Shown here one piece after another: positions 8,301 to 16,891 of a stretch of 35,550 bases of DNA. The stretch spans positions 1 through 35,550 of the forward strand of contig JAISTZ010000182.1 in assembly GCA_031272345.1 (NCBI GenBank), in the 5' to 3' direction. The DNA comes from Spirochaetaceae bacterium. GTDB lineage: Bacteria; Spirochaetota; Spirochaetia; Treponematales; Treponemataceae. The first letter of the stretch is position 1, and every line of letters begins with the position of its first letter. The notes below the pieces were generated by a model. It was not told the origin of the DNA and made no database searches. It saw nothing but the letters and a program-made list of their open reading frames with translations. Made by a program: the position numbers and the translations under genes.

Positions 8301-9591
8301 GGTATTCCTCCCCGGCCACGTAGTCCCCGTAGAGCCCCTCGTCCACGCCGCCCGCCCGGCTCACCGCGCTGAGGAAGCGGCCGCTTTTTTTGACAGACCG
8401 CTTCTGGCTGGGGTAATCCACGTGGACCAGGCCGAACCGGGCGGACTCCCCCTCGAGCCACTCGAAGTTGTCGCAGAAACACCAGTGGTAGTACCGCTCC
8501 ACGGGCACTGCGCTTTCGCACAGGGCCTTCAGGTGATCGTAGATGTAGCGGCTGCGGAAGGAGTCCGTTCCGTCGCAGGTTCCGTTTTCGGTGATGTACA
8601 CCGGGAGGGGCGCAAGGCGGCGGAGGCGTTCCGCGCAGTGGACAATGCCCTGGGGATAGATTTCCCACCCCAGGTCGTTCACGGGGACATGGGGGAAGGT
8701 ACTGTTTTCCGGGCCTGACACCGCCGAGCGGGTGTAGTAGTTGAGGCCGATGAAGTCGGAGAACCGGGACCCCGCCGGGAGCCGCGTCCCCGCGGGCCGG
8801 GAAAAGGGCCAGGCAAAGCGCCCCGTGAACAGGGCCCGGGAAATCGCGTCCTGGAAACACCGGTCATTGAACCAGGCAAAGAACCGGTGCGCCGGATTCG
8901 CCCGGTTCAGGGGCTCAAAGACCCTGGCGTGAATCGCGGCCCCAACCTTCGTCCCGGAAAGCCCCATCTCCTTCCGCACCCGGTGGATGAGCTCATAAGC
9001 CAGAATGTGCGCCCCCGCCAGGATGGACATCACCCTGAGGGCCCTGGCGAAGGACCGTTCCCCAGGGGGCCATTCCCCGGTCACGTAACCGAAAAAGGCG
9101 TACACATTCGGCTCATTGATGGTGACATATTCGTCCACGGCGCTTCCCAGGGCGCGGACGGTCTTCTCGGCGAATTCCAGGAACAGGGGGAGATTTTCGG
9201 GCCTTTCAAAGCCCCCGCGCCGGGCGAACCACAGGGGTTCCGCAAAGTGATGGAGCGTCACCAGGGGCTCAAGGCCGTAGCTGCGGAGGAGGGCGGTTTC
9301 CTCCCGGTAGTGGTCCAGGACATCCTCCCTGAACACCCCCGGCTCCGGCTCAATCCGCGCCCACTCCACCCCCAGGCGGACAATGGTGAACCCCAGGGAT
9401 CCCATGAGGTCCGCGTCTTCCTTCCAGCGCCTGTAGTGGTCGTTTGCCCTGCGGGGGTCCGAGCCGTCCTTGATAGCCCCCCGGTCTGCCCAGGCGGTCC
9501 AGGTGTGCTCCACCCCGGCCCCTTCGATCTGGGAAGCCGCGCTGGCCGCGCCGATTTTCATTCCGTCTTTGAGTTTGAATCCCCTGTCCAT
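8278..9591 (-). CDS. Glycoside hydrolase family 1 (beta-glucosidase)
   Basis: ATG at 9591; GAASAASQIEGA, PLVTLHHFAEPLWF, YVTINEPNVYAFFGYVTGEWPPG (acid/base), LPVYITENGTCDGTD (nucleophile). Confidence 0.95.
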   Translation of the reverse strand: MDRGFKLKDGMKIGAASAASQIEGAGVEHTWTAWADRGAIKDGSDPRRANDHYRRWKEDADLMGSLGFTIVRLGVEWARIEPEPGVFREDVLDHYREETALLRSYGLEPLVTLHHFAEPLWFARRGGFERPENLPLFLEFAEKTVRALGSAVDEYVTINEPNVYAFFGYVTGEWPPGERSFARALRVMSILAGAHILAYELIHRVRKEMGLSGTKVGAAIHARVFEPLNRANPAHRFFAWFNDRCFQDAISRALFTGRFAWPFSRPAGTRLPAGSRFSDFIGLNYYTRSAVSGPENSTFPHVPVNDLGWEIYPQGIVHCAERLRRLAPLPVYITENGTCDGTDSFRSRYIYDHLKALCESAVPVERYYHWCFCDNFEWLEGESARFGLVHVDYPSQKRSVKKSGRFLSAVSRAGGVDEGLYGDYVAGEEYPTAPAGR

Positions 9592-9597
9592 GGTTTG

Positions 9598-9606
9598 ATT
9601 ATACCA
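9598..9606 (-). promoter_or_regulatory. Extended -10 element (TGGTATAAT) of the GH1 gene
   Basis: TGGTATAAT on the minus strand, 6 nt before ATG 9591; no good -35. Confidence 0.5.
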
Positions 9607-9613
9607 CAGGGAC

Positions 9614-9642
9614 AAAAAAAAGGGGCGTCCGGCGGGCGCCCC
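9614..9642 (-). terminator. Rho-independent terminator of the collagen-like lipoprotein gene
   Basis: Minus strand GGGGCG-CCCGCCGGA-CGCCCC followed by TTTTTTTT. Confidence 0.85.
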
Positions 9643-9658
9643 TGTCAAAGTTTTTTAG

Positions 9659-11932
9659 TTATTGGGCCTGGGGCCACACGCCGCCGGCGATGGTCGACGT
9701 GCCCGCCTTGAATGTGCCGGCCCCGTCACTTACCGCCGCGGTAAAGTTGCCGCCCCCGTCCGAGACGCCGCTGCTCAGCAGGTCGGACGCCTGGTTGGTT
9801 CCGCCGAACACGGCCTGGGTATCCGTCAGGTTGTTCAATTTGGTGATGACCGCGCCGTCCCCAAAGGTGAGCTTTGCGCCGTCAGCCCCCAGCACCTTTG
9901 TGCCCGTTATGGGCGTGATTGTGCCGGCCTGACCGGTTCCCCCAAAGACGATTTCCGCAGCCGCGCCCAGAGTGAAGGTCTTGGAATCCGTCGTGAACGT
10001 GAGGGCCGCCGCGTTGGTTGCGGCCGGAGTAATGGCCGCCTGGCCGCCGCTTTCCCTGGTGTAGGTTGCCTCGTCGCCGGAGTCACCCTTGAGTTCGATG
10101 CCGTAGTCCGACGCGCCGCCGCTCTTCAGCGAAATCCCCGCGCCCTTCAGGGTGACGGCGGCGTCGCCGTTTGTCCCGTCGAAGGTGAAAACACCGGCGC
10201 TCAGGCTAATCTTGTCGGAGGCGTTCACATCCGCCAGGAGCATACCCTCCCCGGAAATTGCCGTCACCTGGCCGGTCTGGGCCGCCACGTGGCTTGAAAC
10301 GGAGCCCGCCCCAAGGATGACGACCCTGCCGCCGTTTTTGACGGCCAGGGACGCCGGGGCGGATGCGCCTTGCAGGTTGACCTCGGGGGTTGCGCCGCCG
10401 GTAATGAGGACGTCATATTCCGCCCCCGCACCCGCCCCCGCAAGGATGGACGACCTGGACAGGGTGACGGCGTTGGCGTCGTCATTGGCGGAGAGGCTCG
10501 TGCCGTCCCCTGCCCGGATCACCGCCGCGCCCCTTGCCTCAAGGCCGGCGTAGCTGTTTGCCGCTCCCTTCACGGTGAAGGTCGCGCCCCCGGGCACGTA
10601 GAGGCCGGTGTCGCCGAAGGTTACGGCGGCCCCGGAAGCCGTGAAGCCGGCCCTCGAGGAGGAAGCGTTGTTGTTGCTCAGGACGACGCAGTCGGCGCTG
10701 TTGGCCCCGACAGTCAGGTTGTCCCCGGTGGTGTTGCCCGTGGTGATGGTGTCGTCCGCCTGGGTGACGACCGTCGCGCCCGTTGAGGCGTAGGTCCCCG
10801 GGCCGAACACGACCTTCCCCGTGGCGATGGACGCCCCGGACTTAACCGTGACCGCCGCGCTGCTGTTGAGAGTCAGAGAGACCCCGGGCGCGGCGGAACC
10901 CGCCACGGCTCCCTCCCCCGCAAGGACGAGATCCCCAGGGGCCGCCGGCAGGGTGATTGTGCCCGCGCCGTCCAGGGTCACGGTGAGTTTTGCGCCGCCC
11001 CCCGCCAGGGTGATGGCCCCGGTGTTGGCCGCCCCGATGGCCGCCGATGCGGTTGCGGGCAGGGTAAGGGTTGCCGGACTTGCGGCGCTGTTAAACACGT
11101 TGGTCAGGGTTTGGTCCGCGCCGCCGATGGACACGGCCTGGCCGTTCAGGTCGATGGCGGAGACTCCGCCCTGGGCAAAATCCGCGGTGACGGTGAGGCC
11201 GCCGGCTGCTTTGAGGACGGCAATTTCCGTGTTCGCGCCGATGGTCAGGCTGGGATGGGTCCCGCTGATTCCGACGGCCCCCAGAAATTTGTAGCGCCCG
11301 GCCCCTGTGCCGGTGACGTCATCCCCGAAGGACGCGCCGTCACCCAAAACAAAGAGCTGCTGGGCCGCAAATTTTGCTGCCAGATCGGCAAATTTGGCGG
11401 CGTCGACCTCGCCCAGGGCGGAGCCGAGAATCGCCATGGGTCCCGTAGCCGCGCTTCCGCTCAGGTCGATGGCGGCCTGGTCCGCCGCGATGGGGACTCG
11501 GGTAAAATTCGTGGTAATCCTGTCCGCCCCGTCAAAGTTTTCGGGCACAAGGGCGACGGCGTTTGTCCCCCCAGAGGTGAGGGCGGTTCCGTCAATGATC
11601 AGGGTTCCGGGATAGGCGGTCACCGTTGCGCCCCCCGTGCTGCCGGAGTCCACCTGCAATGAGGCCCCCGCCAAAATCCGCAGGGTTTGCCCCCTGGGAA
11701 TGGTTATGCCGGTCTCGCTGGTTGCGGCCGCCCCCTGGACGACCACATCGAACCCGGCGTCAAGCAGGGTCTGGATGTTGTCGCCGTTGGCGTAGATGAT
11801 CGGCCCCCGGGGCCCGGAGCCTCCGGACCCGCCCGTTGCTCCCGCGGGGCCCGCCGGGCCCTCGCACCCCAGGGTGATGAAAGCCGCCAGCGCGATCGCC
11901 GCGGCTCCGAAAAGCAGACTTCTTTTCTTCAT
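9659..11932 (-). CDS. Large repetitive lipoprotein with collagen-like N-terminal segment (surface/beta-rich repeat protein)
   Basis: ATG at 11932 with AAGGAG SD; MKKRSLLFGAAAIALAAFITLGC lipobox then EGPAGPAGATGGSGGSGPRGP; the rest is Gly/Ala/Thr/Ser-rich with recurrent short beta-type repeats (GAAVTF.., LTVGANS, ITLPAAPGDLVL). Confidence 0.8.
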   Translation of the reverse strand: MKKRSLLFGAAAIALAAFITLGCEGPAGPAGATGGSGGSGPRGPIIYANGDNIQTLLDAGFDVVVQGAAATSETGITIPRGQTLRILAGASLQVDSGSTGGATVTAYPGTLIIDGTALTSGGTNAVALVPENFDGADRITTNFTRVPIAADQAAIDLSGSAATGPMAILGSALGEVDAAKFADLAAKFAAQQLFVLGDGASFGDDVTGTGAGRYKFLGAVGISGTHPSLTIGANTEIAVLKAAGGLTVTADFAQGGVSAIDLNGQAVSIGGADQTLTNVFNSAASPATLTLPATASAAIGAANTGAITLAGGGAKLTVTLDGAGTITLPAAPGDLVLAGEGAVAGSAAPGVSLTLNSSAAVTVKSGASIATGKVVFGPGTYASTGATVVTQADDTITTGNTTGDNLTVGANSADCVVLSNNNASSSRAGFTASGAAVTFGDTGLYVPGGATFTVKGAANSYAGLEARGAAVIRAGDGTSLSANDDANAVTLSRSSILAGAGAGAEYDVLITGGATPEVNLQGASAPASLAVKNGGRVVILGAGSVSSHVAAQTGQVTAISGEGMLLADVNASDKISLSAGVFTFDGTNGDAAVTLKGAGISLKSGGASDYGIELKGDSGDEATYTRESGGQAAITPAATNAAALTFTTDSKTFTLGAAAEIVFGGTGQAGTITPITGTKVLGADGAKLTFGDGAVITKLNNLTDTQAVFGGTNQASDLLSSGVSDGGGNFTAAVSDGAGTFKAGTSTIAGGVWPQAQ

Positions 11933-12118
11933 GAAGTACTCCTTACGTATGTAGTAGCCCCGCAAACCGCGGAGCCCGGAAAGCTGCCTGAACAGGGTAA
12001 ACGCCGGACAGCTCCGTTTACAAAGAAGACAAGAGACCTGTGAGGATATGACTATTATGGGATAAAGAGATGATGACTCTTTTTAAGCAGTACCTATCGA
12101 ACACGTGAGCCTCTTCTT

Positions 12119-12216
12119 GAAAAGCCCGGCAGGGCCGGACGCATTTCCGTTTATGCGCCTATCAAAGTAGACTGAAAATTGCTCGATGGCATTTCTCAGC
12201 GCTTTCCTAGCTTTTC
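12119..12216 (-). ncRNA. Candidate structured leader RNA or sRNA (multibranch fold)
   Basis: Complementary arms GAAAAGC (12216-12210) / GCUUUUC (12125-12119) enclose hairpins at 12199-12172, 12159-12138 and 12138-12126 (the last two share base 12138). Confidence 0.5.
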
Positions 12217-12225
12217 CTGTCAATA

Positions 12226-12254
12226 AATATAGTGTGACGGCGCCGGTTTGTCAA
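12226..12254 (-). promoter_or_regulatory. Strong sigma70-type promoter for the leader and collagen-like lipoprotein gene
   Basis: Minus strand TTGACA (12254-12249), 17-bp spacer, TATATT (12231-12226); implies a 5' leader of about 290 nt. Confidence 0.75.
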
Positions 12255-12290
12255 GGATTTTTGAAAAAAACAGGAAATTTCAGCGGATTT

Positions 12291-12926
12291 TTACGGGGAC
12301 GGCGCTTTTTTTGAGCGGGATTTTGACAAACAGGCGGCCCCGAAGACCAGGGACAGGCCAAGGAACACCCCGGTCACAGGCGCATAGGCCTGTTCCCCCG
12401 TGTACCGCAGGGCCTCCGCAGCCGGGGGCAGGGCAAGCGCGGCGATGAGCGCGGGGATGACGGCCAGGGGCGTCCTGCTTCGTAAAGCAAAAAGAAACAA
12501 AAACGCCGCGTCCGCGGTCATCAGGGCGTACATGAGGGGCGCAAGGAGGGATTCAAAATAAGCGGCGGGGACGGGGGCGGAGAGTATCCGGTAGGGGACC
12601 ATCACCGCGTAATAGGACGAAAGGAGCAGGAAGCCGGACAGGCTTTTTTCTCCGGGGTCCCCGGAAAACAGGAGATAGGCAAGGGCAAAAAGGAACACAA
12701 CCGGCAGGAGGGAGACGGAAAAAAACAGCGGCAGAAAGACCTTCACGAAATCCGCGGGGATTTCCGGCAGGGGGAACACAAAGAGCCACCGGCACAGGCA
12801 GACGATAATCCCCGCCCCCAGGCCCAGGGTGATTGCCTGAATCCGGGACGCCCGGTTTTCCGGCGCAAGGCACACGGCGGCGGCAACGGTCAGGGGGAAA
12901 ACCCCCAGCAGGAAGAGGGCCGTCAC
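12291..12926 (-). CDS. Hypothetical polytopic membrane protein
   Basis: GTG start at 12926 overlapping the stop of the upstream gene; several hydrophobic segments (VTALFLLGVFPLTVAAAVCLA, FLPLFFSVSLLPVVFLFALAYLLF). Confidence 0.65.
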   Translation of the reverse strand: MTALFLLGVFPLTVAAAVCLAPENRASRIQAITLGLGAGIIVCLCRWLFVFPLPEIPADFVKVFLPLFFSVSLLPVVFLFALAYLLFSGDPGEKSLSGFLLLSSYYAVMVPYRILSAPVPAAYFESLLAPLMYALMTADAAFLFLFALRSRTPLAVIPALIAALALPPAAEALRYTGEQAYAPVTGVFLGLSLVFGAACLSKSRSKKAPSP

Positions 12927-13741
12927 AGGAACACCTCCGGTTCGGCCCGCCGCGAAAACTGTGCTTCCAGCTCGTGCTGGTGGTACAGGAAATTTTTGTC
13001 CGAAAAGAACTTGGCCCCCCTGGGACAGCCTTTGACGCAGGCGCAGCACTTTATGCAGATCCCCGGTATGTCCCGCACGTTGTCCCTGTTGATGGACCCC
13101 ATGGTGCAGATCTCCGCGCAGACCTTGCAGTTGGTGCAGCCGTCACTTGTCTCGGGCTTGACCTTGCGGATGTCGATGGGGTTCCCCTGCCGGTCCCTGG
13201 GCTGGTAGTAGCCCCGGTACGGGGCGGGTGTTCCCTTTACGGTGATGAGTCCCGGGGATTCCGCTGCGGCAATTTTCCGGGCCGCCTTCCGGGCAAAGTC
13301 CTGTGCCAGGGCCATGTCCGCGCCGTCGGGCCGGCCCCTGCCCAGGGTGGTGGAAAAGGAGTGTTCCCCCACAAAGGCTCCCGCCGCAAAGGGACGGAAG
13401 CCGCAGGCTGCAAGGATGTCCCGCAGCTCGATGAGGGCGTCGTCGTAGGCGCGGTTCCCGAAGAGCGCCACCGGGACGGCGGCGGCGTTCCCCCCGCGCA
13501 CAGCGGCGAGGGGCTTGAGGAGCAGGTTCGGCACCCGCCCGGCGTAGACCGGAGTTCCAAAGAACACCAGGTGGTCCGCCTGAAACACGGGGAACCGTTC
13601 CCGGGCTTCGGGCAGGCTGAAGTCGTGCACGGCGGACGGCGCGCCGAGTTCCACCGCCGCGGTATCGGCGAGGGCCTCGACGAGCTTTTTTGTGGTCCCC
13701 GTGCCGGAAAAATATACGGCCCACACCTTTGTTATCTTCAT
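12923..13741 (-). CDS. EFR1-type flavodoxin-ferredoxin fusion protein
   Basis: Flavodoxin-like VWAVYFSGTGTTKKLVEAL, FFGTPVYAGRVPN; two 4Fe-4S motifs CTNCKVCAEICTMGSI and CIKCCACVKGCPRGA. Confidence 0.88.
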   Translation of the reverse strand: MKITKVWAVYFSGTGTTKKLVEALADTAAVELGAPSAVHDFSLPEARERFPVFQADHLVFFGTPVYAGRVPNLLLKPLAAVRGGNAAAVPVALFGNRAYDDALIELRDILAACGFRPFAAGAFVGEHSFSTTLGRGRPDGADMALAQDFARKAARKIAAAESPGLITVKGTPAPYRGYYQPRDRQGNPIDIRKVKPETSDGCTNCKVCAEICTMGSINRDNVRDIPGICIKCCACVKGCPRGAKFFSDKNFLYHQHELEAQFSRRAEPEVFL

Positions 13742-14784
13742 GGCAGCTCCTTGCCGCGCCGGGCCGCCGGTTTGAACGCCGGGATTCGCGCGCTGGCGCT
13801 TACGTCCCAGGGGGACGTTTCCCCCCGGCTGAGGTATTGGTACCCGACCCCCGCCACCATTGCGCCGTTGTCCGTGCACAGTTTGAGGGGCGGGAACACG
13901 CAGGTGAGGTCTGTCCTGGCGGCGAGGGCAGCCCGGAGCCGGGAATTCGCCGCCACCCCGCCACCGGCCACAACCGTGGTGAGTCCCGTGTCGTCCACAG
14001 CCCGGAAGAGGCTCCGGGTAAGAATTTTCACCGCCGCCTCCTGAAAGGCCGCGGCGATGTTTTCGTTTGTCCGGGGAAATTCGGGGTTCCAGAACCGGTC
14101 GAGCTGGTTTATGGCCGCGGTTTTTAAGCCCGAATAGGACAGGCTGCAATGCCCCCGCGCACCGAGCTTCCCCAGGGTCTTCAGGTTCGGCATGGGGAAT
14201 CTGGCTGCCCTGGGGTTCCCCCCCTGGGCGAGCTTGTCGATAACAACGCCCCCGGGGTAGCCCAGGCCGTAGAATTTCGCCACCTTGTCGAAGGCCTCCC
14301 CCGCCGCGTCGTCGACGGTTGCGCCCAGGACTTCGATTTCGTCAAAGCCGGTCACCTTGCAGATGAGGCTGTGTCCCCCGGACACCAGGAGTCCCAGGTA
14401 GGGATAGGGGATGTCCCTGTCCAGGTGGGCCGCGTAGAGGTGGGCCAGCATGTGATTCACCGCGATGAAGGGCTTCCGCTCCCCCCAGGCGATTGTCTTG
14501 GCGAAGGTGAGCCCCACCAGGAGTGACCCCATGAGGCCCGGCCTGTTTGTGGCGGCGAAGGCGCCGATGTCCGAGAGGGCGCACCCCGCGTCCCCAAGGG
14601 CCTTCCGCGCCACAGGGAGGATCCACTCGGTGTGCTTGCGGCTGGCGATTTCCGGCACCACCCCGCTGAATTGCCGGTGAAAGGGGATCTGGGTGGCCAC
14701 CACCGAGCTGAGGATGCGCTTCCCGTCTTCCACCACGGCGGCCGCGGTTTCGTCACAGGATGTCTCAAATCCAAGGACAAGCAT
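13738..14784 (-). CDS. tsaD: tRNA N6-adenosine threonylcarbamoyltransferase TsaD
   Basis: MLVLGFETSCDETAAAVVEDG; AVNHMLAHLYAAHL; LLVSGGHSLIC; VAGGGVAANSRLRAAL. Confidence 0.97.
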   Translation of the reverse strand: MLVLGFETSCDETAAAVVEDGKRILSSVVATQIPFHRQFSGVVPEIASRKHTEWILPVARKALGDAGCALSDIGAFAATNRPGLMGSLLVGLTFAKTIAWGERKPFIAVNHMLAHLYAAHLDRDIPYPYLGLLVSGGHSLICKVTGFDEIEVLGATVDDAAGEAFDKVAKFYGLGYPGGVVIDKLAQGGNPRAARFPMPNLKTLGKLGARGHCSLSYSGLKTAAINQLDRFWNPEFPRTNENIAAAFQEAAVKILTRSLFRAVDDTGLTTVVAGGGVAANSRLRAALAARTDLTCVFPPLKLCTDNGAMVAGVGYQYLSRGETSPWDVSASARIPAFKPAARRGKELP

Positions 14785-14882
14785 GGGGAGGAGTATAGCA
14801 TAGAAAGGGAATTTTTAGAATCCCCCGCACTTTTGCCTGGCCTTTCGCAGGTATTGAAGGGGGCCGCCGGGCTTTGGAGGGC

Positions 14883-14911
14883 TTGACAGGGCTGTTTTTT
14901 TTTTCTACAGT
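14883..14911 (+). promoter_or_regulatory. Sigma70-type promoter of the lipoprotein cluster
   Basis: TTGACA (14883-14888), 17-bp spacer, TACAGT (14906-14911); AGGAG SD before ATG 14932. Confidence 0.7.
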
Positions 14912-14931
14912 TTCTTCAGCAGGAGAGTATC

Positions 14932-15561
14932 ATGCAAACACACGCCAAAACGCTGATTGCCGCCGGAATCACCGCCCTTTTATGCCTTGGGTGCGCCGCA
15001 ACCCCAGCGGGGGTAACCCGGGTCTCCGTGAACGAGCAGATCGACCTCACCGGCCGCTGGAACGACACGGACGCGCGTACCGTGTGCGCCGCCCTCATCG
15101 GCAAGTGCCTGGAATCCCCCAGGGTCAGCAAATTCGTAAGTGACTACAAAGCAAAAAATAAGGGGCGGGCGCCGGCCGTCATTGTGGGGACCTTCCGCAA
15201 CACGAGCAGCGAGCACATCGACACAACGATTATCTCCCGGGCCATGGAAGTGGCCATCCAAAACGACGGCAGGCTTGATTTTGTCGCCGGGGGGGAGGAA
15301 CTGCAAGAGATGCGGGCCCTCCGGGAGGACCAGCTTTCCAACGCCAGCGAGGCCACCGCCGCGGCCCTGGGGAACGAGACCGGCGCGGACCTGGTGCTCA
15401 CCGGGGAGGTCAAGGCAATCGTGGAGACCCTGGGGGGCGAGCAGGTGCGGTCCTACTTCGTAAGTGCGGCCATCACGGACATCGAAACCACCGTCCGCCT
15501 GTGGACAGGGGACGACGACTCAATCAAAAAATATATCAAGCGGCCGAAGGTAAAACTGTAG
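14932..15561 (+). CDS. LpoB-like penicillin-binding protein activator lipoprotein
   Basis: Lipobox ALLCLGC; DLTGRWNDTDARTVCAALIGKCL; PAVIVGTFRNTSSEHIDTTIISRAMEVAIQNDGRLDFV; GADLVLTGEVKAI. Confidence 0.85.
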   Translation: MQTHAKTLIAAGITALLCLGCAATPAGVTRVSVNEQIDLTGRWNDTDARTVCAALIGKCLESPRVSKFVSDYKAKNKGRAPAVIVGTFRNTSSEHIDTTIISRAMEVAIQNDGRLDFVAGGEELQEMRALREDQLSNASEATAAALGNETGADLVLTGEVKAIVETLGGEQVRSYFVSAAITDIETTVRLWTGDDDSIKKYIKRPKVKL

Positions 15562-15571
15562 GAAGGGGGCC

Positions 15572-16891
15572 ATGAAAAAAACACACACCGCCGCCCCAGT
15601 CTGTATCGCCGCCCTGTCCTGGGTTTTATTTTTTTCCTGCGCAACGAACACGGGATTGTTCAAAAAGATTGACGGCCAGGTATCCGGCGCGTCCTACACC
15701 AGGGCCCTCACGGAAATCGAAGACCGCCGGGCAATCCTCTACCCTGAGCGGAACGCGGTGCTCCTGCGGCTCGACCGGGGCATGATCGAGCACTATGCCG
15801 GGCAGTACGGCCCATCCTCCGCCGACCTGGAAACCGGGGAGCATCTCATCGAGGCGGCCTTCACCAAAAGCGTCACCCAGGAGGCGGGCTCCTATCTCGT
15901 GAACGACAACGCCAGGGAATATGCCGGGGAGGACTTCGAGGACATCTACATCAACGTGTTCAATGCCCTCAATTACTACCAGCGGGGGGACGTTGAGGGC
16001 GCCCTGGTGGAAGCCCGGCGTTCAAACGAAAAGCTCAGTTCCCTGTCGGACAAGTACGCCAATGACCTCAGCGCCCTGAGCGCCGAAGCCGGGTCCGCCC
16101 CCCCGGATGCCCCCGACGGGAAGGTGCGGTTCGCCAATTCGGCCCTGGCGCGGTATTTGTCTGCCGTGCTCTACCGGGGGAGCGGCCTGGCGGACGACGC
16201 CCGGATCGACTTTGGGGAAGTCAAAAACGCCTTTGCCCAGGCGCCGTCAATCTATTCCTATCCCCTGCCGTCAACCCTGGAGGGGGAGCTTCCCCTGGAC
16301 CAGGGGGCGGCCCGGCTCAACATCATCGCCTTTTCCGGGCTTTCACCGGTCAAGGTTGAAGAAAACCTCCTCCTCCCCCTGCCCTTTCCCCCGCCCCACA
16401 ACAGTGCCCGCCTCGCCCTGCCCAGGCTGGAGCCCCGGCGGTCCCAGGTGAACCGGGTGGAAGCAACGGCCGGGCAGAACACCTACAGGCTCGAGCTGCT
16501 TGAGGACCTGAGCGCCGCCGCCGAGGAAACCTTCAAGGCCAAGTACGCCCTCATCTTTTTTAAGTCCTTTGTCCGGTCAATCTCCAAGGTGAGCGCCTCA
16601 GCGGTTGCGTCCGCCGCCGCCGGCACGACAGAAAACAAGAATGCGTCCCTCATAGCGGCTTTGATCGGCCTTGTGGGTCAGGGGTACGCCCTGGTTTCCG
16701 AGCAGGCGGACATACGGTGCGCCCGGTATTTCCCCGGCAGGGCCTACGTGTACGGAGTCACCCTGCCTCCGGGCAGGTACACGGTCACGGTCAATTTCTG
16801 GTCGGGAAACGCCGTGGTAGATTCGGTAGAAAAAACAATCGACCTTGCCCCAGGCAAGGCAAATATCATTGAGGCGGTGTCTTTAAAATGA
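15572..16891 (+). CDS. COG3014-like hypothetical lipoprotein
   Basis: Signal/lipobox VLFFSC; RDRGMIEHYAGQYGPSSADLETGEHLIE-like TPR region (LLRLDRGMIEHYAGQYGPSSADLETGEHLIEAAF) and ..EDFEDIYINVFNALNYYQRGDVEGALVEARRSNEKL. Confidence 0.7.
   Translation: MKKTHTAAPVCIAALSWVLFFSCATNTGLFKKIDGQVSGASYTRALTEIEDRRAILYPERNAVLLRLDRGMIEHYAGQYGPSSADLETGEHLIEAAFTKSVTQEAGSYLVNDNAREYAGEDFEDIYINVFNALNYYQRGDVEGALVEARRSNEKLSSLSDKYANDLSALSAEAGSAPPDAPDGKVRFANSALARYLSAVLYRGSGLADDARIDFGEVKNAFAQAPSIYSYPLPSTLEGELPLDQGAARLNIIAFSGLSPVKVEENLLLPLPFPPPHNSARLALPRLEPRRSQVNRVEATAGQNTYRLELLEDLSAAAEETFKAKYALIFFKSFVRSISKVSASAVASAAAGTTENKNASLIAALIGLVGQGYALVSEQADIRCARYFPGRAYVYGVTLPPGRYTVTVNFWSGNAVVDSVEKTIDLAPGKANIIEAVSLK

Noticed and set aside
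9662-11662. Several plus-strand ORFs opposite the large lipoprotein gene
   Set aside because: Overlap a lipoprotein gene with signal peptide, SD, promoter and terminator; the opposite frames look like codon-bias shadows.
12245-12290. Terminator for the membrane protein gene ending at 12291
   Set aside because: T-runs are present but no convincing GC stem precedes them.
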